DNA of 6,233 nt from Nitrospirota bacterium (GTDB taxonomy: Bacteria; Nitrospirota; Nitrospiria; Nitrospirales; Nitrospiraceae). The position numbers were made by a program, and so were the translations under genes. Below the pieces are notes generated by a model. It did no database searches. It had not been told where the DNA came from and saw nothing but the letters and a program-made list of their open reading frames with translations. Below, in pieces: positions 1 through 5,584 of the stretch; position 1 is the stretch's first letter, and the number at the start of each line of letters is the position of its first letter. Location: assembly GCA_016235225.1 (NCBI GenBank), contig JACRLS010000044.1:1-6233 (forward strand), given 5' to 3'.

Positions 1-834
1 GATGCCGGGCCGGATCGCATCGAGGTCATGTCTCGGGAGACGGCCGAGTTGTGCATTCGCGCCTTGGCGCAGACGGACATTCCCACGCTCGACATCACCG
101 GCGGCGCCCCGGAACTGAATCCCCACTTTCGCTGGTTGGTGAAACAGGCGACGGCTTTGGGGCGACACGTGATGGACCGTTGTAACCTCACGGTGCTCTT
201 GTTGCCGTCACAGGCCGATCTGGCTGAGTTTCTCGCACAGCACCGCGTCGAAGTCGTCGCCTCGCTCCCCTCATACCGTGCCGCTGGGACCAACGCGCAG
301 CGGGGCGACGGCATCTTCGAGAAATCCATCGAGGCGCTGAAACGGCTCAACCGTCTTGGTTTTGGCGTCGAGGGCAGTGGCCTGCTCTTGAACCTGGTCT
401 ACAACCCGGTGGGTGCCTTCCTCCCGCCAAAGCAGGACGCCATCGAAGCGCAGTTCAAGCGGGAGTTGGACCGGACCCACGGCGTGACGTTCAACCGCCT
501 CTATACGATCACGAACATGCCCATCAGCCGCTTTCTCGAATTTCTCGTCGAGAGCGGCAACTATGAAGGCTATATGGAGCGGCTCGCCAACGCCTTCAAC
601 CCCTCAGCAGCGGCCGGGGTTATGTGCCGGTACACCCTCTCGGTTGGGTGGGACGGGACCCTCTATGACTGCGACTTTAATCAAATGTTGGACCTGCCGG
701 TGAATCACGGCGTGCCTCGGCACATTCGTGACTTCGCGCCCGAGCGGCTGCACACCCGGCAGATTGTCACGCGCAACCATTGCTTCGGCTGCACGGCGGG
801 GTCCGGCTCGTCCTGCGGCGGCGCGGTGACGTAG
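1..834 (+). CDS. arsS: ArsS-type radical SAM protein, 5'-truncated by window edge
   Basis: The reading frame is open from base 1 and ends at TAG (832-834), leaving 277 residues. It opens with DAGPDRIEVM, which in the ArsS family directly follows the CxxxCxxC iron-sulfur motif (CHVDAGP...), so the cluster cysteines and roughly the first 40-60 residues lie upstream of the window; the ATG at 28 is internal. Visible marks are the radical SAM 'ITGGAPE' glycine motif (about residues 33-39), 'TNMPISRF' (about 170-180), a 'CRYTLSVGWDGTLYDCDF' block (about 208-225) and the Cys-rich tail CFGCTAGSGSSCGG (261-274), all typical of ArsS with its DUF3641 C-terminal domain. The family is thought to add the 5'-deoxyadenosyl group of SAM to dimethylated arsenic made by ArsM, on the way to arsenosugars, in the cytoplasm. 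Some relatives are selenoproteins; here the candidate position is ordinary Cys (TGC, 814-816). A PiT-type permease gene follows on the same strand after 95 bases. Confidence 0.9.
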   Translation, partial: DAGPDRIEVMSRETAELCIRALAQTDIPTLDITGGAPELNPHFRWLVKQATALGRHVMDRCNLTVLLLPSQADLAEFLAQHRVEVVASLPSYRAAGTNAQRGDGIFEKSIEALKRLNRLGFGVEGSGLLLNLVYNPVGAFLPPKQDAIEAQFKRELDRTHGVTFNRLYTITNMPISRFLEFLVESGNYEGYMERLANAFNPSAAAGVMCRYTLSVGWDGTLYDCDFNQMLDLPVNHGVPRHIRDFAPERLHTRQIVTRNHCFGCTAGSGSSCGGAVT

Positions 835-842
835 GAAGGCTC

Positions 843-925
843 AGGTTGAGGCTGAGGTTGAGGAGAACTTAGGAATTCCTTCGGCGCGTTATCTCCGACC
901 TTAGGCTTAACCTTAACCTCAACCT
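843..925. repeat. Hexamer-repeat inverted repeat (long hairpin) between arsS and PiT
   Basis: The left arm (843-862, AGGTTGAGGCTGAGGTTGAG) is built of AGGTTG/AGGCTG hexamers. The right arm (906-925, CTTAACCTTAACCTCAACCT) is built of CTTAAC/CTCAAC hexamers. As RNA the arms pair over 20 positions: 17 Watson-Crick pairs, two G-U pairs and one C-A mismatch, with a 43-base loop (863-905). The loop holds the perfect 10-base palindrome AGGAATTCCT (871-880). The element starts 8 bases after the arsS stop and ends 4 bases before the PiT ATG. It lacks a U-tract, so it is not a classical terminator, but it could act as an mRNA-stability or translation-control element, or be a dispersed intergenic repeat. 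I recall similar TTGAGG/CCTCAA runs between genes in Nitrospira genomes but could not check this. Confidence 0.75.
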
Positions 926-929
926 TGCC

Positions 930-1934
930 ATGGAGATTCTCGCCTTCGCTCTCGTCCTCGCCTTGGCCTTCGCCAACGGCACCAACGATGTCTCCAAGGC
1001 TATCGCCACCTTGGTCGGAAGCGGAGTGACCGACTACCGCACGGCGCTCGCCTGGGGCACCCTCTGGACCATCCTTGGCGCAGGCCTGTCTGGCTTGGTG
1101 GCCAGCGCGATGGTCAAGACGTTCAGCCAGGGCCTCATCGAAGCCGGCACGGTGCTTCCATCGGCCGTCGGACTCTCCGTGCTGGTGGGAACGATCGCCT
1201 GGGTGCTCATCGCCTCGTGGACCGGCCTGCCGATCTCCACCACCCATGCCTTGATCGGCGGCATCGTCGGAGCCGGCTGTATTGCTCTTGGCAGCCAGGC
1301 GTTGATCTGGCCGTCTCTTTTCAAGAAGATCGCCCTCCCGCTCCTCCTGAGCCCGCTCCTGGCACTCGCCGTCTCGTTGGCAATCCACCCCCTGATTCGG
1401 GTGCTGGCCACGCGATGGGACGGCGCCTGCTTGTGCCTCATGCCCGCCTCTCGCGCTCTGGTGACCATTGACGCTCGAGGCGGGACGCGCACCCTGTTTC
1501 AAGCCGCCTCTCTTGGAATGCCTGTGGCCGCCGTCCCGGACCAATGCGATCGAGCCGGGCTCCGTGGGGTGACGGTGGGGATGGATTCAATTCACTGGCT
1601 GTCCAGCGGACTGACCTCGCTGGCACGAGGTACGAACGATGCCCCAAAGATCGCCGCCATGTTGCTGCTGGGGAGCGCCGCCTCCTGGCCCAGTGGTCAA
1701 CTCCAGATTGCGGCCTTTGCCGGCGTCGCGCTCGCAATGGGCCTCGGAAGCTCCTGGGGCGGCCGCCGCGTGACGGAAGTGCTGGCTGAGAAGGTCACCC
1801 GGATGGACCATGCCGAGGGGCTCTCCGCCAACCTCACCACATCCTCCCTCGTCTTCGTACAAGTTCTTGTAAGCGAAAGGAACAAGAATCTCATGAGCAG
1901 ACCCCGACACCCCTCACCGCGCAGTTATGCATGA
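930..1934 (+). pseudogene. PiT-family inorganic phosphate (arsenate) permease, C-terminally truncated
   Basis: The N-terminal part is a clear PiT (PF01384) anion permease of the inner membrane. FANGTNDVSKAIATLVGSG (about residues 14-32) is the first family repeat, GLPISTTH (99-106) its signature, and ARGTNDAPKIAAM (232-244) opens the second, inverted repeat. Hydrophobic segments lie near 1-13, 40-60, 78-97, 107-121, 135-153 and 240-275. Family sequence runs to NLTTS (301-305, base 1844). The expected next segments, including the second GLPxSTTH motif and the last membrane helices, are absent. A tail of about 29 polar, basic residues follows, ending at TGA 1932-1934, and I find no continuation in the other forward frames. 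The protein is 334 residues and lacks an estimated 60-90 C-terminal residues, so it is probably non-functional. ATG 930 has no Shine-Dalgarno sequence because the repeat arm occupies that position. PiT carriers are ion-coupled phosphate importers that also take arsenate, which fits the arsS neighbour. Confidence 0.82.
1858..1888. repeat. Short interlocking inverted repeats at the PiT break
   Basis: TACAAG (1858-1863) and CTTGTA (1866-1871) form a perfect 6-bp inverted repeat with a 2-base centre. TTCTTG (1864-1869) can alternatively pair with CAAGAA (1883-1888). These lie 13-44 bases after the point where the PiT gene loses family sequence. They may be an operator, a recombination scar or chance. 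Confidence 0.35.
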
Positions 1935-1950
1935 AGATATTTACATGCAT
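1927..1950. promoter_or_regulatory. Inverted repeat ATGCATG-N10-CATGCAT, possible operator
   Basis: A perfect 7-bp inverted repeat, ATGCATG (1927-1933) and CATGCAT (1944-1950), flanks an AT-rich 10-base centre. It lies directly upstream of the ribosome binding site of the outer-membrane gene and overlaps the end of the broken PiT frame. The centre contains GATATT (1936-1941), a possible -10, but no good -35 is visible 16-18 bases upstream. The position suits a repressor or activator site for the downstream gene. This is inferred from symmetry only. Confidence 0.35.
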
Positions 1951-1961
1951 TGATCTGACAT

Positions 1962-1967
1962 GGAGGG
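1962..1967 (+). promoter_or_regulatory. Ribosome binding site deciding the start of the outer-membrane gene
   Basis: GGAGGG lies 5 bases before ATG 1973. The longer in-frame alternative, ATG 1931, has no such site and would place 14 polar/mixed residues in front of a clean signal peptide, so 1973 is preferred. Confidence 0.75.
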
Positions 1968-1972
1968 TTCCT

Positions 1973-3013
1973 ATGGCGGCCTTTTCCGTTGTTCGGCTCT
2001 TATTTGCTGTCATCCTGTTCCTCAGCGGCGACACCTTCGCCCACGCGTTCGGTTGGGTGCCGACCGATCAGGAAATCCAGAAGTACCGCCGGATGTGGAA
2101 TCCTCTGTCGAACGGGCCGATGTTCATCAGCGGAGTGGATCTTCATCCGAAAGGTCAGTTCACAGCCCATCCATTCATTTTTACACAAGTCAGCGAGAAG
2201 CGCTTCGGGAACGACTTCTCCGTCAACCGTACGACCTCCTCGACCCATTCGTACCAGATCGCTCCCGTCGTGACGATGGCCTACGGACTCACTGATCACT
2301 TGGAATTCAACGTCGGGTTGTCGACCTCGACGTTCTGGGCAAGAGATTCCACCCAGTTCAATCGGGGCGAAGGGGGTCCCGTCACGACCAACACCGGCAT
2401 CGGGGACACCCAGATCTACCTCAAGTATCGACCCATCGTGCAGGACCCAGACGGATGGCGCCCATCGATCACCACTTTCAATATGATCGTATTGCCGACC
2501 AGCCAATGGCTGACAGGCCCGGAACGCCCGCCCGGCGGGTTTGCTCCGCTTGGGCGATTGCCGGCCTCTCGCTTCGGCGCTCTCACATGGACCGAGGGGG
2601 TCATGTTCCGAAAGAACCTCCGGCCCTTTCGGATCAGCGGTGGGGCCTTCTATTCCTACCACCTGCCGGGGCACAGCGGCGGGCAAAACACCTATGGCGC
2701 GGATTTGATCAACTCCCGGCTGATTATCGAACACCTGCTCAATGATGAGAAAGGCTTTGGATACAATCTGGAAATCGTCGGTCTGCATGGCCTGACCTGG
2801 CGGGCTGACGGCCATCGGATTAACGACGGAGGACGCAACGGTTTCAATTCCCTCGGTGTCCAGCCGACGATCCAATACCGCTTTACTGACAATCTCGTGG
2901 GTGCGGCCGGTGTCCTGTTTACTGTCGCGGGACAGAATACCCTGGATGCGTACTTTCCAAACTTCTCGCTCTATTGGTATTGGAGCAAGAGTGGAAAGGT
3001 GATTATGCGATGA
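1973..3013 (+). CDS. Outer-membrane beta-barrel 'transporter' family protein (Phenol_MetA_deg-like)
   Basis: The predicted product is 346 residues. Residues 1-25 form a signal peptide: short N-region, hydrophobic VVRLLFAVILFL, and a probable signal-peptidase-I cut after AHA. There is no lipobox cysteine. The mature part has alternating polar/aromatic strands typical of outer-membrane barrels, with the family-like motifs 'YGLTDHLEFNVGLS' and 'GIGDTQIYLKYR' followed by an 'LPT' segment, as in PF13557 proteins often annotated only as 'transporter'. The C-terminus ...LYWYWSKSGKVIMR has its aromatic strand slightly inside the end instead of the usual terminal Phe/Tyr. The start at 1973 is supported by GGAGGG at 1962-1967 and the signal peptide. 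It lies downstream of the broken PiT gene on the same strand and converges on the AI-2E-type gene 45 bases away. A role in solute passage across the outer membrane is inferred; the substrate is unknown and a link to arsenic is only positional. Confidence 0.75.
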   Translation: MAAFSVVRLLFAVILFLSGDTFAHAFGWVPTDQEIQKYRRMWNPLSNGPMFISGVDLHPKGQFTAHPFIFTQVSEKRFGNDFSVNRTTSSTHSYQIAPVVTMAYGLTDHLEFNVGLSTSTFWARDSTQFNRGEGGPVTTNTGIGDTQIYLKYRPIVQDPDGWRPSITTFNMIVLPTSQWLTGPERPPGGFAPLGRLPASRFGALTWTEGVMFRKNLRPFRISGGAFYSYHLPGHSGGQNTYGADLINSRLIIEHLLNDEKGFGYNLEIVGLHGLTWRADGHRINDGGRNGFNSLGVQPTIQYRFTDNLVGAAGVLFTVAGQNTLDAYFPNFSLYWYWSKSGKVIMR

Positions 3014-3058
3014 CGTGAAACGAACAGAGCACGAGAGGAGAGCGGTGTTGGCCTGTGA

Positions 3059-4117
3059 TCAGGCAGGTTCGGCGCTGTGCCTGCTAACGATGGCCCATGC
3101 GGCTTGACCGACGATCTTTCCGACCCCGACCGCCGGCACGCCGAGAATGACCCCCCAGACGCCGAAGAGGTGTCCCCCGATCAGAAGCACCATCAGCACC
3201 GTCAGCGGGTGCAGGTTGGCCGTGCGGGACAAGATCGTGGGTTGGATCACGAACGCGTCGACGATGTGGACCGACAGGCCGACCATCACCACGTGGAGCA
3301 GGGTGATCGTAAACCCGATGTCGAGCACGGTGACAGCAGCCGCCACGACCATCCCCACGATAAATCCGACGTACGGGATGATATTGATCACTCCGGCCAC
3401 AATGCCGATCACCATCCCGAAGGGCACACCGATGAGCGAATAGCCCACGGCCGACATGATGCCCACGAGGAGAGACTCCGCGACCTGCCCTGCGAGGTAG
3501 TTGGAGAGATTAAGATCCACGCGGTGGAGTAGATTGAGCACGGACTCAAAATGTCGGTTTGGAACCGCCTCCAGGACACCTTTCTTGATGTTCCGGCTCT
3601 CAATCAAGAGATACCAGGTGATGAGCGGGATCAGGACGAAGATCGACGCGAGCGTGAAGAGATTGAGTAACAGCTCGGGTAACTGCTGAAGCGCGGAGGC
3701 CACGGTGTCCGTCGCTTTCTTGGTAATGGACTCGGCGAGATTGGCCTGTTCGAACTCCGGGAACTTGGCCTCAAAATCCTGCTGAAGGGACTGCAACCGC
3801 GTCTGAGCCTTGTCGGAATACTGAGGAAGCTTCTGGCGCAACACGCTGAGTTCCCGCCCGACGACGGGGACGATGAGCACCAAGGTCCCTGCGAGCGCCA
3901 TCGCAAAGCCCCCATACAGGGCCACAACCGCCGCCTTTCTCGTGAGCCCCCGCCGTTCGAGCCATTCCACGATAGGCAGCAGCACGTAGGCCACAAAGCA
4001 GGCGATGGCGAAGGGAAGCAGCAGCGCCCCGAGACCATACATCAGCAAGCCGACCATGATGACAAGCGCGGCAACGACACCGGCATCGACCCAGAGTTGC
4101 TGGCGAGGGGTGATCAT
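3059..4117 (-). CDS. AI-2E/PerM family inner-membrane permease
   Basis: The 352-residue product belongs to the AI-2E transporter family (PF01594, formerly UPF0118; relatives TqsA, PerM/YdiK). Family features are paired N-terminal helices (about 11-30 and 32-50), a helix near 62-87, a polar coiled-coil-like soluble stretch (about 88-140), a helix near 150-172, then the conserved half with 'GVPFGMVIGIVAGVINIIPYVG' around 230-251 and 'QPTILS...LHPLTVLMVLLIGGHLFGVWGVILGVP' around 292-328. Length is normal and the frame intact. ATG 4117 is preceded by AGGGA 9 bases upstream, a modest ribosome binding site. It is the second gene of a minus-strand operon, 36 bases after a cyclic-nucleotide-binding-domain gene. 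Members export quorum signals or small solutes, or act as Na+/H+ antiporters; the substrate cannot be read from sequence, so the AI-2 label should not be taken literally. The long plus-strand frame opposite it is a His/Asp-rich shadow. Confidence 0.92.
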   Translation of the reverse strand: MITPRQQLWVDAGVVAALVIMVGLLMYGLGALLLPFAIACFVAYVLLPIVEWLERRGLTRKAAVVALYGGFAMALAGTLVLIVPVVGRELSVLRQKLPQYSDKAQTRLQSLQQDFEAKFPEFEQANLAESITKKATDTVASALQQLPELLLNLFTLASIFVLIPLITWYLLIESRNIKKGVLEAVPNRHFESVLNLLHRVDLNLSNYLAGQVAESLLVGIMSAVGYSLIGVPFGMVIGIVAGVINIIPYVGFIVGMVVAAAVTVLDIGFTITLLHVVMVGLSVHIVDAFVIQPTILSRTANLHPLTVLMVLLIGGHLFGVWGVILGVPAVGVGKIVGQAAWAIVSRHSAEPA

Positions 4118-4153
4118 GGGAGGCGATCCCTGAAACGTGGCGTGGCGGAGGAT

Positions 4154-4693
4154 CTACTCGTGACCCGCTCCACGAACGACGGACTCCTGAGCACGCGGGA
4201 TTCGCTGAAGCTCTTCATTTGCCCGCCGCAGACGCGAGCAGAGTGACCGGCCGACACTGGTAAAAATCTTGAGCCCGAGATCCGGATGATGCTGGGTCAG
4301 CTTCTGTAGCTCAGGGCCGAACAGCCCGATGGCTTCCGACGGCCCTTTGGCCACCGCCGTCGCGCTCCGCGGCGCATCGTCCATCAGGCCCATTTCACCG
4401 AGAAAGTCCCCCGGCAACAAGGTCGCAAGAATGATGCGTCGCTCATCCGGCACTCGGCGCTCAATCGAGATCGCGCCGCTGACCACGATGTACATGCCGA
4501 AGCTGGGATCTCCTTCACGAAAGATGACCTCCCCGTCGGCATAGCGTCGCAGGTAGACTTGCTGCTCGAGCGCTCGCAGCTCCCGGCTGGACAGGCCCTG
4601 AAACAACGGGAGTGCGGAGAGATAGTCCCCCAGCGTCTTTTCCGCTGCAGGGCCTTTCCCGAAGAGTTTCGACCAGATGGCATCCAGATTCAT
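4154..4693 (-). CDS. Stand-alone cyclic nucleotide-binding domain protein
   Basis: From ATG 4693 the product is 179 residues, MNLDAIWSKLFGK onward. Residues about 24-118 form one cNMP-binding (CNB, PF00027) domain: 'LSALPLFQGLSSRELRALEQQ' entry helix, 'GEVIFREGDPSFGMYIVVSGAISI' beta-roll, and the phosphate-binding cassette GEMGLMDDAPRSATA, with the Glu (E100) and Arg (R109) that contact the cyclic phosphate in CRP/PKA-type domains. About 60 mostly helical residues follow, with no recognisable DNA-binding helix-turn-helix, so it is not a complete CRP/FNR regulator. No signal peptide or membrane segment is visible, so it should be cytoplasmic. The frame stays open upstream to ATG 4804, but a promoter lies inside that extension and the extra residues are Arg-rich and unlike the domain, so 4693 is chosen; its Shine-Dalgarno is weak. 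It is the first gene of an operon with the AI-2E-type permease, suggesting a sensory or regulatory role for that permease (inference). Ligand binding is untested. Confidence 0.85.
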   Translation of the reverse strand: MNLDAIWSKLFGKGPAAEKTLGDYLSALPLFQGLSSRELRALEQQVYLRRYADGEVIFREGDPSFGMYIVVSGAISIERRVPDERRIILATLLPGDFLGEMGLMDDAPRSATAVAKGPSEAIGLFGPELQKLTQHHPDLGLKIFTSVGRSLCSRLRRANEELQRIPRAQESVVRGAGHE

Positions 4694-4736
4694 GTTCACA
4701 CCGCTCGACGATGCCCAACCGAGTGACTGAGGATCC

Positions 4737-4753
4737 CCGCGGCCTCGCCGCGG
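4737..4753 (-). other. GC-rich hairpin in the 5' leader of the CNB-domain operon
   Basis: CCGCGG (4737-4742) and CCGCGG (4748-4753) pair around a 5-base loop. The hairpin falls within the predicted leader of about 76 bases, between the promoter and ATG 4693. No U-tract follows, so an intrinsic terminator is unlikely; a leader-stability or translational effect is possible. Confidence 0.4.
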
Positions 4754-4775
4754 TCGGCGCGTTTCGTATCGCGGC

Positions 4776-4804
4776 AGTCTAGGGGTGCACGGAAACCCTG
4801 TCAA
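4776..4804 (-). promoter_or_regulatory. Sigma70-type promoter of the CNB-domain/permease operon
   Basis: Read on the minus strand there is a perfect -35 TTGACA (4804-4799), a 17-base spacer and a -10 TAGACT (4781-4776, four of six consensus including both ends). Transcription would start near 4769, about 76 bases before ATG 4693. A second TTGACA lies exactly 10 bases further upstream (4814-4809). The promoter argues against translation starting at ATG 4804. Confidence 0.65.
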
Positions 4805-4815
4805 GGCTTGTCAAG
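4799..4815. repeat. Direct repeat TGTCAAG, 10-bp phase, in divergent promoter
   Basis: TGTCAAG occurs at 4799-4805 and again at 4809-4815, one helical turn apart. On the minus strand each copy reads as TTGACA; on the plus strand the second supplies TTGTCA (4808-4813), a possible -35 for the VOC gene, with weak -10 choices TAGGCT (4831, 17-base spacing) or TATACA (4836, spacing too long). It may be a tandem regulator site or a duplicated -35. Confidence 0.4.
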
Positions 4816-4875
4816 ACCGGACGGTGGGGGTAGGCTATACAAGGTGGTAATTGAAGGCCGGGGAGGGAGATTCTC

Positions 4876-5478
4876 ATGAGCACGGGTCGAAACCTGGATG
4901 ATGTCCTCGCGAGATACTTTCGTGACTACCTTTCCAGAAACCAGGCGGCCATGACTCTGAAACGCCGATTGGACGAACTGGGAATCGGCCTCGCACCGCT
5001 GGCCGACCACTTGGCCATCCGCACCGATAAGATCGATCGTCGTGCCGAGGAGTTTCTCCAATTCGGCTATTCGTTTTCTGAAACCCTGGACTATACCGAT
5101 TGGTACGCGAAGGTCTATCGGAAACCCGGCTACCCTCCCCTGTTTATCGATCAGGCCTATGAGGGAGACCGGGGAAAGACCAGCGTGATCCCCCAGTGGG
5201 TTGCCCAGTTCGGCGATCGCACACTCCATCATATCGCCGTCCGCGTCGAAGACATTGAGGTGGCCATTGCCCGCTTGCAGCAAGCCGGCGTGGGATTTGC
5301 GGGCACCATCATCGGCGAGAAAGGGGGGCCGCTGCGCCAGATCTTCACGGTGCCCGAGCAAGTGAACGGAGCGCCCTTCTCAGTCCTCGAACTGGCCGAA
5401 CGTCATGAGGGATACCTCGGGTTCATGCCCCCACAGGCCGATGGTCTCATGCGCTCGACGGTTCTGACCGGCGCCTGA
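4876..5478 (+). CDS. Small two-module VOC-fold metalloprotein (glyoxalase/dioxygenase superfamily)
   Basis: The product is 200 residues and appears complete. ATG 4876 follows a strong GGAGGGAG site (4862-4869). Two halves each carry a VOC-type first strand with a candidate metal histidine: ADHLAIRT (H45) and LHHIAVRVEDIEVAIARL (H119). A third candidate ligand is Glu172 in FSVLELAERHEGYLGF. This His/His/Glu pattern is that of VOC enzymes such as glyoxalase I, extradiol dioxygenases, 4-hydroxyphenylpyruvate dioxygenase and the DUF1338/2-oxoadipate dioxygenase group. The stretch GGPLRQIFTVPEQVNGAP between the second His and the Glu recalls the HPPD/DUF1338 side, but the protein is much shorter than those. 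It has no signal peptide or membrane helix, so it is probably cytoplasmic. It is divergent from the CNB-domain operon and 100 bases or so ahead of hflK. The reaction and substrate are unknown; I do not recognise a named gene. Confidence 0.65.
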   Translation: MSTGRNLDDVLARYFRDYLSRNQAAMTLKRRLDELGIGLAPLADHLAIRTDKIDRRAEEFLQFGYSFSETLDYTDWYAKVYRKPGYPPLFIDQAYEGDRGKTSVIPQWVAQFGDRTLHHIAVRVEDIEVAIARLQQAGVGFAGTIIGEKGGPLRQIFTVPEQVNGAPFSVLELAERHEGYLGFMPPQADGLMRSTVLTGA

Positions 5479-5522
5479 CGCCGCCGTTCCTATTAAGTCT
5501 TCACCAAGTTGTCACCCGCTTT

Positions 5523-5548
5523 CCGGCAGCGGCTCGACCGGTTGCCGG
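5523..5548. other. Stem-loop between the VOC gene and hflK
   Basis: CCGGCAGC (5523-5530) pairs with GTTGCCGG (5541-5548), seven Watson-Crick pairs plus one G-U, with a 10-base loop. It is followed by a pyrimidine-rich stretch (about 5549-5575) but no run of T, so it is at best a weak terminator for the VOC gene or part of the region upstream of hflK. Confidence 0.35.
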
Positions 5549-5575
5549 CTCCGGTTGCTCCTTCTCCTCCAACTC

Positions 5576-5584
5576 TGCTATCTT
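5576..5584 (+). promoter_or_regulatory. Possible extended -10 promoter for hflK
   Basis: TGCTATCTT contains an extended -10 (TG, one base, TATCTT). TTGCTC (5555-5560), 18 bases upstream, is a poor -35. If real, transcription starts near 5591, which would exclude the TTG 5583 start and leave ATG 5688 as the only ordinary in-frame start. Confidence 0.3.

Noticed and set aside
705..1544. 279-residue minus-strand frame across arsS end and PiT
   Set aside because: It lies opposite two recognisable plus-strand genes, is low-complexity and rich in Gly, Arg, Glu and Gln, and matches no family; a GC-rich shadow.
1845..1934. Simple frameshift in the PiT gene
   Set aside because: The other two forward frames after 1844 do not encode GLPxSTTH or further helices, so a one- or two-base shift does not restore the protein.
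2000..2875. 291-residue minus-strand frame opposite the outer-membrane gene
   Set aside because: The plus-strand frame has a signal peptide, ribosome binding site and barrel motifs; the antisense frame has none.
3051..3064. GCCTG-TGAT-CAGGC hairpin between the convergent genes as a bidirectional terminator
   Set aside because: The stem has only 5 bp and no T-run follows on either strand; it also overlaps the stop codon of the AI-2E-type gene.
3077..3532. His/Asp-rich 151-residue plus-strand frame, superficially metal-binding
   Set aside because: It is the exact antisense of the conserved part of the AI-2E-type gene; the His/Asp richness comes from complementing Val/Ile/Met codons.
4694..4804. 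N-terminal extension of the CNB protein from ATG 4804
   Set aside because: It contains the predicted -35/-10 promoter and a leader hairpin, and encodes an Arg/Pro-rich stretch unlike the CNB family.
4801..5361. 186-residue minus-strand frame opposite the VOC gene
   Set aside because: The plus frame has a strong ribosome binding site and VOC motifs; the minus frame also runs through the divergent promoter region.
5469..5483. CGGCG-CCTGA-CGCCG hairpin at the end of the VOC gene as a terminator
   Set aside because: The stem is 5 bp, the stop codon sits in its loop and there is no U-tract; probably chance in GC-rich sequence.
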